7,135 nt of DNA from Bacteroidales bacterium (lineage in GTDB: Bacteria > Bacteroidota > Bacteroidia > Bacteroidales > JAAUTT01), in NCBI GenBank assembly GCA_025350365.1, contig JANXXY010000079.1, positions 1 through 7,135 of the forward strand. The letters are read 5' to 3'. Position numbers and translations under genes: made by a program. Positions 1 through 6,467 of this stretch are shown here, in pieces. A model generated the notes under the pieces. It had not been told where the DNA came from. It did no database searches and saw nothing but the letters and a program-made list of their open reading frames with translations. Positions within the stretch are counted from its first letter, which is position 1. The number at the start of each line of letters is the position of its first letter.

Positions 1-40
1 CGCCGCCCCCTCTTCCACCCCCTCTCCCCTTGAAGCTGCC

Positions 41-67
41 CGTCATTCCGAACGAAGAGAGGAATCT
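41..67. repeat. Dispersed-type intergenic repeat motif
   Basis: This stretch begins CGTCATTCCGAACGAAG and ends GAGGAATCT. From general knowledge, strings of the form CGTCATTCCGA(A/G)CGAAG-GAGGAATCT recur in intergenic DNA of many bacterial genomes, including Bacteroidota. The outer parts can pair (ATTCC at 45-49 with GGAAT at 61-65), giving a 5-bp stem with an 11-nt loop. It runs directly into the 28-bp tandem repeat. Membership of a multicopy family is inference, since only this window is visible. Confidence 0.5.
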
Positions 68-134
68 AGCGAGGCGGTTTCACCGAAGGTAATCTAGCGG
101 AGCGATTTCACCGAAGGTAATCTAGCGGAGCGAG
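61..134. repeat. 28-bp tandem repeat, about 2.6 copies
   Basis: Three consecutive units start at 61, 89 and 117. Units 1 and 2 are full 28-mers sharing the frame AATCTAGC ... TTTCACCGAAG, with a few differences in the middle (GAGGCGG versus GGAGCGA). Unit 3 matches unit 2 exactly over 117-133 and then diverges into AAAACG. Unit 1 contains a small perfect hairpin, CGGT-TTC-ACCG at 75-85, which the G-to-A difference in unit 2 breaks. The array is noncoding and most likely an expanded piece of the dispersed repeat immediately to its left. I see no sign of a CRISPR: there are no spacers. Confidence 0.75.
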
Positions 135-226
135 AAAACGCACTGGCAGAGAAAGGGAAAACATTAAAGTGAGAAGAAATTTAAATTAGGTATAACACCG
201 GATACTCATTTAAAATTTAAATTATC

Positions 227-637
227 ATGAATCTTATAATAAGGAATCTGGATGAGCTACCGAAAGCTGCCGAAGATTTTCTGAGTAAAACTTCCGGGAA
301 ACGGCAATTTGCCTTTTATGGCAGCATGGGCGTGGGTAAAACAACATTTATCAAAGAGATTTGCCGTCAGCTTGGGGTTGTTGAAGTTGTAACCAGCCCA
401 ACGTTTGCTATCGTCAACGAATATCATACAGCAGAGAACCAAATGGTTTATCATTTCGATTTTTACCGGATCAATAAACTCGAAGAACTTTTTGATTTTG
501 GATATGAAGATTACCTTTACAGTTCAAATTATTGCTTCATCGAATGGCCCGAAAAAGGCGAAGAATTGCTTCCGGAGCATATCCTTCGGGTTAAATTTTC
601 CGAAAACCCCGATGGGAGCAGGAATGTAGAATTTTAA
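227..637 (+). CDS. tsaE: tRNA threonylcarbamoyladenosine biosynthesis ATPase TsaE
   Basis: TsaE is the small cytoplasmic P-loop ATPase that works with TsaB and TsaD to transfer threonylcarbamoyl from threonylcarbamoyl-AMP to A37 of ANN-decoding tRNAs (t6A). The 136-residue product has the family's usual length. Visible motifs are the Walker A loop GSMGVGKTT (residues 32-40), the conserved TSPTFAIVNEY segment (56-66), HFDFYR (76-81, with the H-x-D-x-YR pattern) and IEWPE (105-109), whose Glu is a typical Mg/ATP-site residue. The ATG at 227 is preceded by AT-rich sequence without a Shine-Dalgarno, which is normal in Bacteroidota, and it gives the standard N-terminus. The gene is intact. The next gene, an alanine dehydrogenase homologue, starts 86 bp downstream on the same strand; I recall this pairing from other Bacteroidota. 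Identification is very secure. Confidence 0.96.
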   Translation: MNLIIRNLDELPKAAEDFLSKTSGKRQFAFYGSMGVGKTTFIKEICRQLGVVEVVTSPTFAIVNEYHTAENQMVYHFDFYRINKLEELFDFGYEDYLYSSNYCFIEWPEKGEELLPEHILRVKFSENPDGSRNVEF

Positions 638-654
638 AATAAAACCAAAAGGGG

Positions 655-685
655 TTGACAAAAACAACGAATTGTATTACTTTAG
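655..685 (+). promoter_or_regulatory. Putative Bacteroidota-type promoter for ald
   Basis: TTGACA at 655-660 serves as a -33 region, and TACTTTAG at 678-685 matches the Bacteroidota -7 consensus TAnnTTTG in all fixed positions but one. The 20 bp between the TTG core and the -7 TA fit the usual spacing. Transcription would start at about 690-695, leaving a leader of about 30 nt before the ATG at 724. This suggests ald can be expressed independently of tsaE. It is a pattern match only. Confidence 0.55.
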
Positions 686-723
686 GACTTCATTTTCAAC
701 CGTCATTCTGATTCTCTTTGTAT

Positions 724-1944
724 ATGGCAAAACCGGCTATTTCTCACAAAGCATTTAATATTCAGCAACAAGGTTTATTAGCGCAGGAAGAAACGCTTGA
801 CGTAGCTAAAAAACAATACCAACTGGTTATTGGCATCCCCAGGGAAGTTGACATGTACGAAAACCGCATTCCTTTAACACCCGAAGCTGTTGAAGTACTT
901 GTTGAAAACGGACATACTGTACTATTAGAAACAAACGCCGGAAAAGGGGCTAATTATACCGATGCTCACTTTAGCGAACGCGGCGGCTTAATTATCGATG
1001 CGGCACAAGTATATAAAGCTGATATTATACTAAAAATAGCTCCGCTTACTCTCCACGAAATTAGTTTATTGAAAGAAAATCAAATTGTTTTTTCATCCCT
1101 TCAATATCGAAATCATTGCGAAGATTACATCCGTGGTTTGATTCAGAAACGAGTTACTGCCATTGCTTTTGAAAATATCCAGGATGATAATAATTGCTAT
1201 CCTATTGTTCGAAGCATGAGCGAGATATCGGGCAATACTGCTATTTTAATTGCCGCCGAGTACCTTAGCAATGTGAACAATGGAAAAGGCGTGATGCTTG
1301 GCGGAATGACCGGCATAACCCCTGCCGAAGTAGTAATTCTGGGATCGGGAACCGCAGCAGAATCGGCTGCCAGAGCTGCACTTGGCTTAGGCGCTTTTGT
1401 GAAAATCATCGACAACTCTATATCCCAAATGGAACGATTACAAAATCATTTGGGCATGCGATTGTATACTTCTGTTTTGCATCCTCAGGTGCTGAAAAAA
1501 GCGTTAAAGTCTGCCGATGTTGTAATCGGAGCCATTCACTTTACTGATACAAATGCCAAATTCTATGTAACCGAAGATATGGTTTCGAAAATGAAGAAAG
1601 GATCTGTCATTGTTGATATCAGCATCGATCAGGGTGGTTGTTTCGAAACTTCGGAATGCCGCACACATGGCGATCCGGTTTATACAAAACATGATGTAAT
1701 TCATTACTGCGTTCCAAATATCCCCTCAAGGGTATCGCGCACGGCCTCTATTGCGCTAAGCAATGTAATTGGTCCTATACTGCTCGAAGTAGCTGCATCG
1801 GGCGGACTAATTTCTCAACTCCGTTACGATATGGGTTTACGCCAGGGCGTTTACATTTATAACGGTATTCTTACCAGTCAGATTATCGGAAACCAGCTGG
1901 GTTTACCTGCTCAGGATATCAATCTGTTGATGGCGGCTTTCTGA
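724..1944 (+). CDS. ald: Alanine dehydrogenase family protein (atypical active site)
   Basis: This belongs to the alanine dehydrogenase / PntA N-terminal family; classical members interconvert L-alanine and pyruvate + NH4+ with NAD(H) in the cytoplasm. I use the ATG at 724 (406 residues) rather than the TTG two codons earlier. An extension of about 35 residues precedes the usual start, which here reads VIGIPREVDMYENRIPLTP. Substrate-site Arg (R48, in ENR) and Lys (K104, in ILK) are present, as is the Asp-containing DISIDQGGCFE segment (298-308). The Rossmann loop is GSGTAA (207-212), with Ala where the third Gly usually sits. VPNIPSRVSRTASIALSN (330-347) matches the C-terminal family signature. 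The catalytic His of the family's YLH motif appears as Gln (Q127, in SSLQ). Family membership is firm. The exact activity is less so, because of the His loss; a related amino-acid dehydrogenase role is possible. Confidence 0.85.
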   Translation: MAKPAISHKAFNIQQQGLLAQEETLDVAKKQYQLVIGIPREVDMYENRIPLTPEAVEVLVENGHTVLLETNAGKGANYTDAHFSERGGLIIDAAQVYKADIILKIAPLTLHEISLLKENQIVFSSLQYRNHCEDYIRGLIQKRVTAIAFENIQDDNNCYPIVRSMSEISGNTAILIAAEYLSNVNNGKGVMLGGMTGITPAEVVILGSGTAAESAARAALGLGAFVKIIDNSISQMERLQNHLGMRLYTSVLHPQVLKKALKSADVVIGAIHFTDTNAKFYVTEDMVSKMKKGSVIVDISIDQGGCFETSECRTHGDPVYTKHDVIHYCVPNIPSRVSRTASIALSNVIGPILLEVAASGGLISQLRYDMGLRQGVYIYNGILTSQIIGNQLGLPAQDINLLMAAF

Positions 1945-1994
1945 TTAAAATGTTGTAATTTATTTTTTGCACATCCTAACCAACTCTTTGTTCG

Positions 1995-2040
1995 GACGAG
2001 GTTTTACCTCGTCAGTATTATTCTTACAGGCTGTAGCCTG
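1995..2040. repeat. Paired GC-rich hairpins, REP-like element
   Basis: The first hairpin is a perfect 8-bp stem with a TTT loop: GACGAGGT (1995-2002) and ACCTCGTC (2006-2013). Thirteen bases later comes a second, CAGGC (2027-2031) and GCCTG (2036-2040) around a TGTA loop. Both stand out in otherwise AT-rich intergenic DNA between ald and the lipoprotein gene. Two neighbouring imperfect palindromes are the usual form of REP/BIME elements mobilised by RAYT (IS200-like) transposases, and I regard that as the best reading. The first stem may also attenuate transcription after ald, but no T-run follows it, so it is not a standard intrinsic terminator. Confidence 0.55.
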
Positions 2041-2070
2041 CTTAAATAAGATTAACTCATTCTAAATCCT

Positions 2071-2616
2071 ATGATAAAAAATATTTTCTTAATAGCCATT
2101 ATTTCACTCGGCTTTTCCGGATGTAAAAAAGATAGTAATACGCCAACAAATGGAGTAATTACATTATCGTCGCAAAAAATTGGCACGCAGACTTTTTATG
2201 TGTATGGCTTTTCAGTTTCAACAGGAAGTTTAGTGCAATTTTCACTTGGTTCTGCAGGTAATATCCCCGACTGGGTGTTAGAAGATATCCTAGATGTAGG
2301 GGGAAATCCGGTGGGTGCAAATATCACCACTAATCCACAAAATACTCAGGCATTCTGTATCAATGGTTCATATGGAAATCAGACGGAGGCTGAAAATGTA
2401 TTCTCTGCTTATAAAGACGTAGTTATTACAATATCAACTGATAAAGTTACCGACATAAAGCCATTCCAAATGTATACATACAAAGATAAAGCCGGAAAAT
2501 ATACCAAGTTTCTGATTGAAACGTTGGAAAAAAAAATATCAGGCAACACTTTTTATTTCGAGGCTTCAATCCGGTGGGTTTACCAACCGGACGGAACAAA
2601 GCATTTTAGCGAGTAA
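2071..2616 (+). CDS. Small lipoprotein of unknown function
   Basis: I do not recognise this 181-residue protein. It begins with a lipoprotein signal peptide: K3, a hydrophobic core (about residues 5-14), and the lipobox FSGC with the lipidated Cys at 18. The mature protein starts CKKDSNTPTNG, and this Lys/Asp then Ser/Thr/Asn/Pro-rich stretch could help outer-membrane or surface targeting as in other Bacteroidota lipoproteins, although the charge cluster is weak. The remainder (about 28-181) looks like a soluble, beta-rich domain with alternating hydrophobic/polar strands, and ends with an aromatic strand, RWVYQPDGTKHF (168-179), of a kind I associate with hypothetical Bacteroidota lipoproteins. 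Only one Cys (C96) remains in the mature part. The ATG at 2071 gives a proper signal sequence. The stop lies 10 bp from the convergent stop of the HU/SPOR gene, and no operon partner is evident. Confidence 0.85.
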   Translation: MIKNIFLIAIISLGFSGCKKDSNTPTNGVITLSSQKIGTQTFYVYGFSVSTGSLVQFSLGSAGNIPDWVLEDILDVGGNPVGANITTNPQNTQAFCINGSYGNQTEAENVFSAYKDVVITISTDKVTDIKPFQMYTYKDKAGKYTKFLIETLEKKISGNTFYFEASIRWVYQPDGTKHFSE

Positions 2617-2626
2617 CCGTTCCAAT

Positions 2627-3613
2627 TTACTTTTTCAACATCCACACAGCGTCTGCACCCTTAGCGGTTGTAATTATATCGAATTGAATTTGAGCTTCGG
2701 TTTTGTCTTTAAATTCACCAAGTGAAACCCTGTATTTATCCTGTTCAAACTGTATTATCTCAGGTTTATAGCCTTCTTTGGTTAATATCTTTGACAGAAT
2801 TTTTGCGCGATTAAATGTTTTAAAACTTCCGGCGATAAGGTAATAGGTAACATTTGCCTGAGGCTTTGAAACTTCGACTTCGGAAGTGAGTGCCAGTGCC
2901 TTTTTCTTGTCAGTAGCATTATCGAAGAATTTCTCCAGATCGCTGGATTTGGCAGTGTCTTTAGATGTTTCAGTTTTCGTGCTGACGATTGTATCGCTAT
3001 TGTTTTTAGTTGGTTCAACTACAACCGGAGGAATTGTTTTGGTATTTTTAAACTTATAAGCAATGTCAGGATAATTTAGATATACTAAAAGTGCAATAAC
3101 TGCTGCAGTGATAGCTGCGGCAATCATCCATACCACAGAATAATTTCTTCCCACCTTAGTGGTAATTATTTCTGTATTTTTATTAGGAGTAAGATCATAT
3201 TCCACAGGCTTATAATCGATATTGGAAAGTCCGAATGAGTCGGTTAAAAAATTAACCTCAGGTTCACGTTCAAACCTTGTTACTCCGTTTTCTTTCGAAA
3301 AATAGCCAATCCCTTCAAAAAGAATCGTTTCTTTCTCGTCCAATCGCTTTGAAATTAATTTTACTTCACTTAAAATAAATGCCTCAGCTTCTTCTTTGCT
3401 TATCCCTTTTTGCGACGAAATATAATTAGCCAGTAGTCCATCGGTATCAATCAAATCATCGTCGAAAGAGAGATATTTAGAGGGAGGTGCAATTGAATGA
3501 TCATTTACATTTATTTCTGCTGGTTTATATTTAGTAATCAACCCACCAAATCCCGGTATTACAAGAATATCATGATTATAAAGTAACTTTTTGATGTAAA
3601 TAGCTAATTCCAT
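2627..3613 (-). CDS. Membrane protein with CCDC81-type HU domains and SPOR domain
   Basis: This 328-residue protein has three parts. Residues 1 to about 125 match the prokaryotic CCDC81-like HU/IHF-superfamily tandem: HU 1 contains LLYNHDILVIPGFGGLI (10-26) and HU 2 contains ILFEGIGYFSKENGVTRFE (97-115). A single transmembrane helix spans about 158-179. After a Lys/Thr/Ser-rich linker (about 185-250), a SPOR domain covers about 255-327, starting TYYLIAGSFKTFNRA and ending VWMLKK. SPOR domains bind denuded septal peptidoglycan, so the C-terminus should be periplasmic and the HU part cytoplasmic. The CCDC81-HU family has been proposed to link chromosome or other cytoplasmic partners to the envelope, and the topology here fits a septum-associated tether; this role is inference. 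The ATG at 3613 gives the standard family start. The gene stands alone, divergent from the wbp cluster and convergent with the lipoprotein gene. Confidence 0.9.
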   Translation of the reverse strand: MELAIYIKKLLYNHDILVIPGFGGLITKYKPAEINVNDHSIAPPSKYLSFDDDLIDTDGLLANYISSQKGISKEEAEAFILSEVKLISKRLDEKETILFEGIGYFSKENGVTRFEREPEVNFLTDSFGLSNIDYKPVEYDLTPNKNTEIITTKVGRNYSVVWMIAAAITAAVIALLVYLNYPDIAYKFKNTKTIPPVVVEPTKNNSDTIVSTKTETSKDTAKSSDLEKFFDNATDKKKALALTSEVEVSKPQANVTYYLIAGSFKTFNRAKILSKILTKEGYKPEIIQFEQDKYRVSLGEFKDKTEAQIQFDIITTAKGADAVWMLKK

Positions 3614-3629
3614 GGTTCAGAGTTTTGTG

Positions 3630-3637
3630 TAAAGGTA
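3630..3637 (-). promoter_or_regulatory. Putative -7 box for the HU/SPOR gene
   Basis: On the minus strand this reads TACCTTTA, matching TAnnTTTG in all fixed positions but the last. Transcription would begin about 10 nt before the ATG at 3613. No convincing TTTG-type -33 element lies at the expected distance, where the DNA is simply A/T-rich, so the call is tentative. Confidence 0.35.
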
Positions 3638-3751
3638 TAAAAATTTAATTTTTAATGATAACCTATTCTAAGTTCACCTGCCTATACCCTTGATTTTACA
3701 GTATTATATTTCTCAGGTTTTAAATGATCAAACATTTTCTAACATTTTTAT

Positions 3752-3759
3752 TAACTTCG
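3752..3759 (+). promoter_or_regulatory. Putative -7 box for the wbp operon
   Basis: TAACTTCG differs from TAnnTTTG at one fixed position and would give a leader of about 20 nt before the wbpE ATG at 3786. No clear -33 box is present. A second candidate, TATATTTC at 3705-3712, fits equally well and would give a longer leader. Just upstream, AACATTTT is repeated 10 bp apart (3731-3738 and 3741-3748). The divergent gap of 172 bp presumably carries the promoters for both directions. Confidence 0.4.
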
Positions 3760-3785
3760 TGAGCTTATTAGTAATTCAGCTATTG

Positions 3786-4910
3786 ATGAAAGAAATACAG
3801 ATGGTTGACCTTAAAAGTCAATATCTAAAGATAAAAACTGAAATTGATTCATCCATTATTGATGTTATTGAGAAATCAGAATTCATTAATGGATCGCAAG
3901 TTAAAATTTTTCAGAAACAACTTGAAGATTATCTAGATATAAAGCATGTAATTCCTTGCGGAAATGGAACCGATGCACTTCAAATTGCATTAATGGCTCT
4001 TGGACTTAAACAAGGCGATGAGGTAATAACGTCGGATTTCACTTTTATTGCTACACTCGAAGTTATAGCCTTGCTTGGCCTAAAGCCCATTTTGGTAGAC
4101 GTGGATCCAAATACATTCAATATCTCTGTGGAAGGTATTAAAAGGGCTGTTACACCTAAAACGAAAGCAATCATTCCAGTTCATCTTTTCGGTCAATGTG
4201 CCAATATGGATGAAATCCTTTCGTTGGCTAAATCGCATAATATTGTTGTTGTGGAAGATGCCGCTCAGGCATTTGGAGCTACCTACCAAATGGAAGGCAA
4301 CCGTAATGTACATGCCGGCGCTATGGGAGACATAGGATGCACATCTTTCTTTCCATCAAAAAATTTGGGATGTTATGGCGACGGAGGAGCTGTGTTTACC
4401 AATAACGATACACTTGCTGCACTGGTAAGATCGATTTCCAACCATGGTATGAAAGTGCGTTATTATCATGATCATGTGGGTATTAACTCCAGGTTAGACA
4501 CCATACAGGCAGCAATATTAAGTAGCAAACTTAAGTACCTTGACCATTATAACCTGGATCGCCGGAAAGCAGCTGAGTTTTACGATAGGGCATTTTCAGG
4601 TTGTGATAAGATTCAGGTTCCTGCCCGCAATTCCAAGTCAACACATATTTTTCATCAATACACACTGATTATCAAGAGTGGAGATAGGGATGACCTAAGG
4701 AAACACCTTCAGTCAAAAGGAATTCCTGCCATGGTTTATTATCCCATTCCATTGCATGAACAAAATGCTTATAAAAATTTAGGTTACCGTACAGGTGATT
4801 TCCCTGTTACGGAACAATTATGCAAATCGGTGATTTCATTGCCGATGCATACCGAGTTAGATATAGAACAGCTGGAATTTATTACAAAATCAGTTTTAGA
4901 ATTTTATTAA
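3786..4910 (+). CDS. wbpE: PLP-dependent UDP-sugar 3-aminotransferase, WbpE type
   Basis: This is a DegT/DnrJ/EryC1/StrS-family aminotransferase of 374 residues. With WbpB, WbpD and WbpA adjacent, its role is glutamate-dependent transamination of UDP-3-keto-GlcNAcA to the 3-amino sugar. The PLP Lys is K192 in FFPSKNLGCYGDGG (188-201). EDAAQAFGA (157-165) holds the Asp that contacts the PLP ring nitrogen. CGNGTDAL (58-65) is the phosphate-site motif and VGINSRLDTIQAA (231-243) is the typical late motif. I chose the ATG at 3786 because MKEIQMVDLK lines up with the start of known WbpE proteins; the open frame extends upstream only to a TTG at 3690, and that extra stretch has no family resemblance. 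The stop overlaps the wbpD start by one base (TAATG). Catalytic residues are intact. Without its neighbours the substrate could only be given as a generic nucleotide-linked keto sugar. Confidence 0.93.
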   Translation: MKEIQMVDLKSQYLKIKTEIDSSIIDVIEKSEFINGSQVKIFQKQLEDYLDIKHVIPCGNGTDALQIALMALGLKQGDEVITSDFTFIATLEVIALLGLKPILVDVDPNTFNISVEGIKRAVTPKTKAIIPVHLFGQCANMDEILSLAKSHNIVVVEDAAQAFGATYQMEGNRNVHAGAMGDIGCTSFFPSKNLGCYGDGGAVFTNNDTLAALVRSISNHGMKVRYYHDHVGINSRLDTIQAAILSSKLKYLDHYNLDRRKAAEFYDRAFSGCDKIQVPARNSKSTHIFHQYTLIIKSGDRDDLRKHLQSKGIPAMVYYPIPLHEQNAYKNLGYRTGDFPVTEQLCKSVISLPMHTELDIEQLEFITKSVLEFY

Positions 4911-5491
4911 TGGAGAAAGATTTTTTTTCGCATCCATCTGCTTATGTCGACGAAGGGTGCATTATAGGGAAAGGTACCAAAATCTGGCATTTTTGTCATG
5001 TTATGTCCAACTGCATCATTGGTGAAAATTGCAATATTGGTCAAAATGTAGTTGTTTCGCCCGAGGTTATTCTTGGCAACAATGTTCGTGTTCAAAATAA
5101 TGTATCAATCTATACCGGAGTCATTTGTGAGGATGATGTTTTTCTGGGCCCATCCATGGTATTCACTAATGTAATCAATCCACGAAGCGCCGTTAGCCGT
5201 AAAGATGAGTACAAACAAACTCTTGTTGAAAAAGGTGTCACTATTGGGGCAAATGCCACGATTGTATGTGGTCATAAAATCGGTCGTTTTTCTTTTATCG
5301 GGGCTGGAACGGTTGTTACAAAAGATGTTATGCCATATTCGTTGGTAATTGGTAATCCGGGACGTCATTCCGGCTGGATGAGCGAATATGGCCATAAATT
5401 GCATTTTGGACCGGACGGAATTGCGGTTTGCCCCGAAAGCAAAGAGAAGTATATACTCGAAGAAGGAAATGTTAGAAAAATAATATCGTAA
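4910..5491 (+). CDS. wbpD: UDP-3-amino-sugar N-acetyltransferase, WbpD/WlbB type
   Basis: This 193-residue left-handed beta-helix acetyltransferase is very close in length to Pseudomonas WbpD. It uses acetyl-CoA to acetylate the 3-amino group made by WbpE, giving UDP-2,3-diacetamido-2,3-dideoxy-glucuronic acid. Hexapeptide repeats are obvious, such as CIIGEN, CNIGQN and VILGNN (35-58), and continue as VTIGANATIVCGHKIG (110-125). The WbpD/WlbB signature GPSMVFTNVINPRS (80-93) is present, including N87, which by position should match the Asn that contacts the acceptor amine in characterised WlbB. IGNPGRHSGWMSEYG (147-161) closes the helix. A short tail with a single CP follows. The ATG at 4910 overlaps the wbpE stop; the frame stays open upstream inside wbpE, but that part does not resemble the family. 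Translational coupling with wbpE is likely. Confidence 0.94.
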   Translation: MEKDFFSHPSAYVDEGCIIGKGTKIWHFCHVMSNCIIGENCNIGQNVVVSPEVILGNNVRVQNNVSIYTGVICEDDVFLGPSMVFTNVINPRSAVSRKDEYKQTLVEKGVTIGANATIVCGHKIGRFSFIGAGTVVTKDVMPYSLVIGNPGRHSGWMSEYGHKLHFGPDGIAVCPESKEKYILEEGNVRKIIS

Positions 5492-5493
5492 GC

Positions 5494-6453
5494 ATGAATA
5501 ATACTGATCCTAAAAATTTTGCTCTGGTAGGCGCTGCCGGATTTATTGCTCCCCGTCACTTAAAGGCCATCAAAGAAACAAAAAACAACCTGGTTGCAGC
5601 ACTCGATAAGTTTGATAGTGTTGGAATTATGGATAGTTTTTTTCCAAATGCCGATTTTTTCGTTGAATTTGAGCGTTTCGACCGCCACATAGACAAACTA
5701 CGCCGCACCGGAACCAAAGTCGATTATGTAAGTATCTGCTCGCCCAACTATTTGCATGATTCTCACATTCGGTTTGCACTGCGTAATCAAGCCGATGCAA
5801 TTTGCGAAAAGCCTCTTGTACTTAATCCATGGAATATCGACGGGTTAGGTGAGATGGAAAAAGAAACCGGTAAAAAAGTATTCAATATATTCCAATTGCG
5901 TCTTCATCAGTCGATTATTGACTTGAAAGAAAAAATTGAAAAAGGTCCAAAAGATAAAATATACGACATCGACCTTACCTACATCACAAGTCGTGGCAAT
6001 TGGTACTATACTTCATGGAAAGGTGATATGTCGAAATCCGGAGGTGTAGCTACAAACATAGGTGTTCATTTTTTTGATATGCTATCGTGGATATTCGGAG
6101 AGGTGAAAGAGAATATCGTACATGTATCTCAACCAGATAAGTCTGCCGGTTTTATGATGCTGAAAAGAGCACGTGTAAGATGGTTTTTAAGTATTGATTA
6201 CCATGATATCCCCGAAGAAATAAGGGCTAAAAGCCAACGAACGTTCCGATCTATCACAGTGGATAACGATGAATTTGAATTTAGTGAAGGATTTGCCGAT
6301 TTACATACAAAAACATACGAACATATACTCTCCGGAAATGGATTTGGATTGCTTGAAGCAAAAAATGCCATAGAAACAGTTTTTGCTATCCGAAACGCCA
6401 ATCCTGTCGGATTAAAAGGAGATTACCATCCATTTTGTAAAAATGTCAAATAA
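5494..6453 (+). CDS. wbpB: UDP-GlcNAcA 3-dehydrogenase, WbpB/WlbA type
   Basis: This Gfo/Idh/MocA-family oxidoreductase of 319 residues oxidises the C3 hydroxyl of UDP-GlcNAcA to the 3-keto sugar. In characterised homologues the tightly held NADH is recycled with 2-oxoglutarate, supplied by the WbpE reaction. The N-terminal Rossmann motif FALVGAAGFIAPRH (9-22) is the WbpB form. CSPNYLH (82-88) and CEKPL (104-108) are typical, with K106 the likely catalytic Lys; H192 in NIGVHFFDML is the likely His partner. The stretches LTYITSRGNWYYTSWKGD (161-178) and RSITVDNDEFEFSEGF (252-267) closely resemble Pseudomonas WbpB. The ATG at 5494 follows the wbpD stop by 2 bp and gives the expected N-terminus. 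Length and motifs are complete. Confidence 0.95.
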   Translation: MNNTDPKNFALVGAAGFIAPRHLKAIKETKNNLVAALDKFDSVGIMDSFFPNADFFVEFERFDRHIDKLRRTGTKVDYVSICSPNYLHDSHIRFALRNQADAICEKPLVLNPWNIDGLGEMEKETGKKVFNIFQLRLHQSIIDLKEKIEKGPKDKIYDIDLTYITSRGNWYYTSWKGDMSKSGGVATNIGVHFFDMLSWIFGEVKENIVHVSQPDKSAGFMMLKRARVRWFLSIDYHDIPEEIRAKSQRTFRSITVDNDEFEFSEGFADLHTKTYEHILSGNGFGLLEAKNAIETVFAIRNANPVGLKGDYHPFCKNVK

Positions 6454-6467
6454 AAAAAGTTAATTAT

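Larger units (their letters stand above)
1..226. other. Gene-free leader region upstream of tsaE
   Basis: I see no credible coding region here on either strand. Positions 1-30 are strongly pyrimidine-rich and much more GC-rich than the rest of the window. Positions 41-134 are repeat sequence, listed separately. Positions 150-226 turn purine-rich and then very AT-rich. The 12-mer AAATTTAAATTA occurs twice, at 177-188 and 213-224, the second copy ending just before the tsaE start codon. No clear promoter for tsaE is visible, so it may be transcribed from further upstream or from a poorly conserved promoter in the AT-rich part. Confidence 0.6.

Noticed and set aside
61..134. Short CRISPR-like array
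   Set aside because: The units are directly adjacent with no spacers, and no cas genes are present.
701..711. CGTCATTCTGA, matching 10 of 11 bases of the repeat start at 41-51
   Set aside because: The similarity stops after 11 bases and there is no hairpin partner; it is too short to call a second repeat copy.
2615..2668. AACCG and CGGTT as a possible shared terminator between the convergent genes
   Set aside because: The stem is only 5 bp, the loop would be over 40 nt inside coding sequence, and no T-run follows.
2516..2725. Open frame overlapping the lipoprotein and HU/SPOR gene ends
   Set aside because: It is a shadow of two well-supported genes in other frames, with no signal peptide or recognisable motif.
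3690..3785. N-terminal extension of the wbpE reading frame from a TTG codon
   Set aside because: The added 32 residues do not resemble WbpE N-termini and overlap the probable promoter; the ATG at 3786 gives the standard start.
4820..4909. Upstream extension of the wbpD reading frame inside wbpE
   Set aside because: The extra residues lie within the well-conserved end of wbpE and do not fit the acetyltransferase family; the ATG at 4910 fits family length and start.
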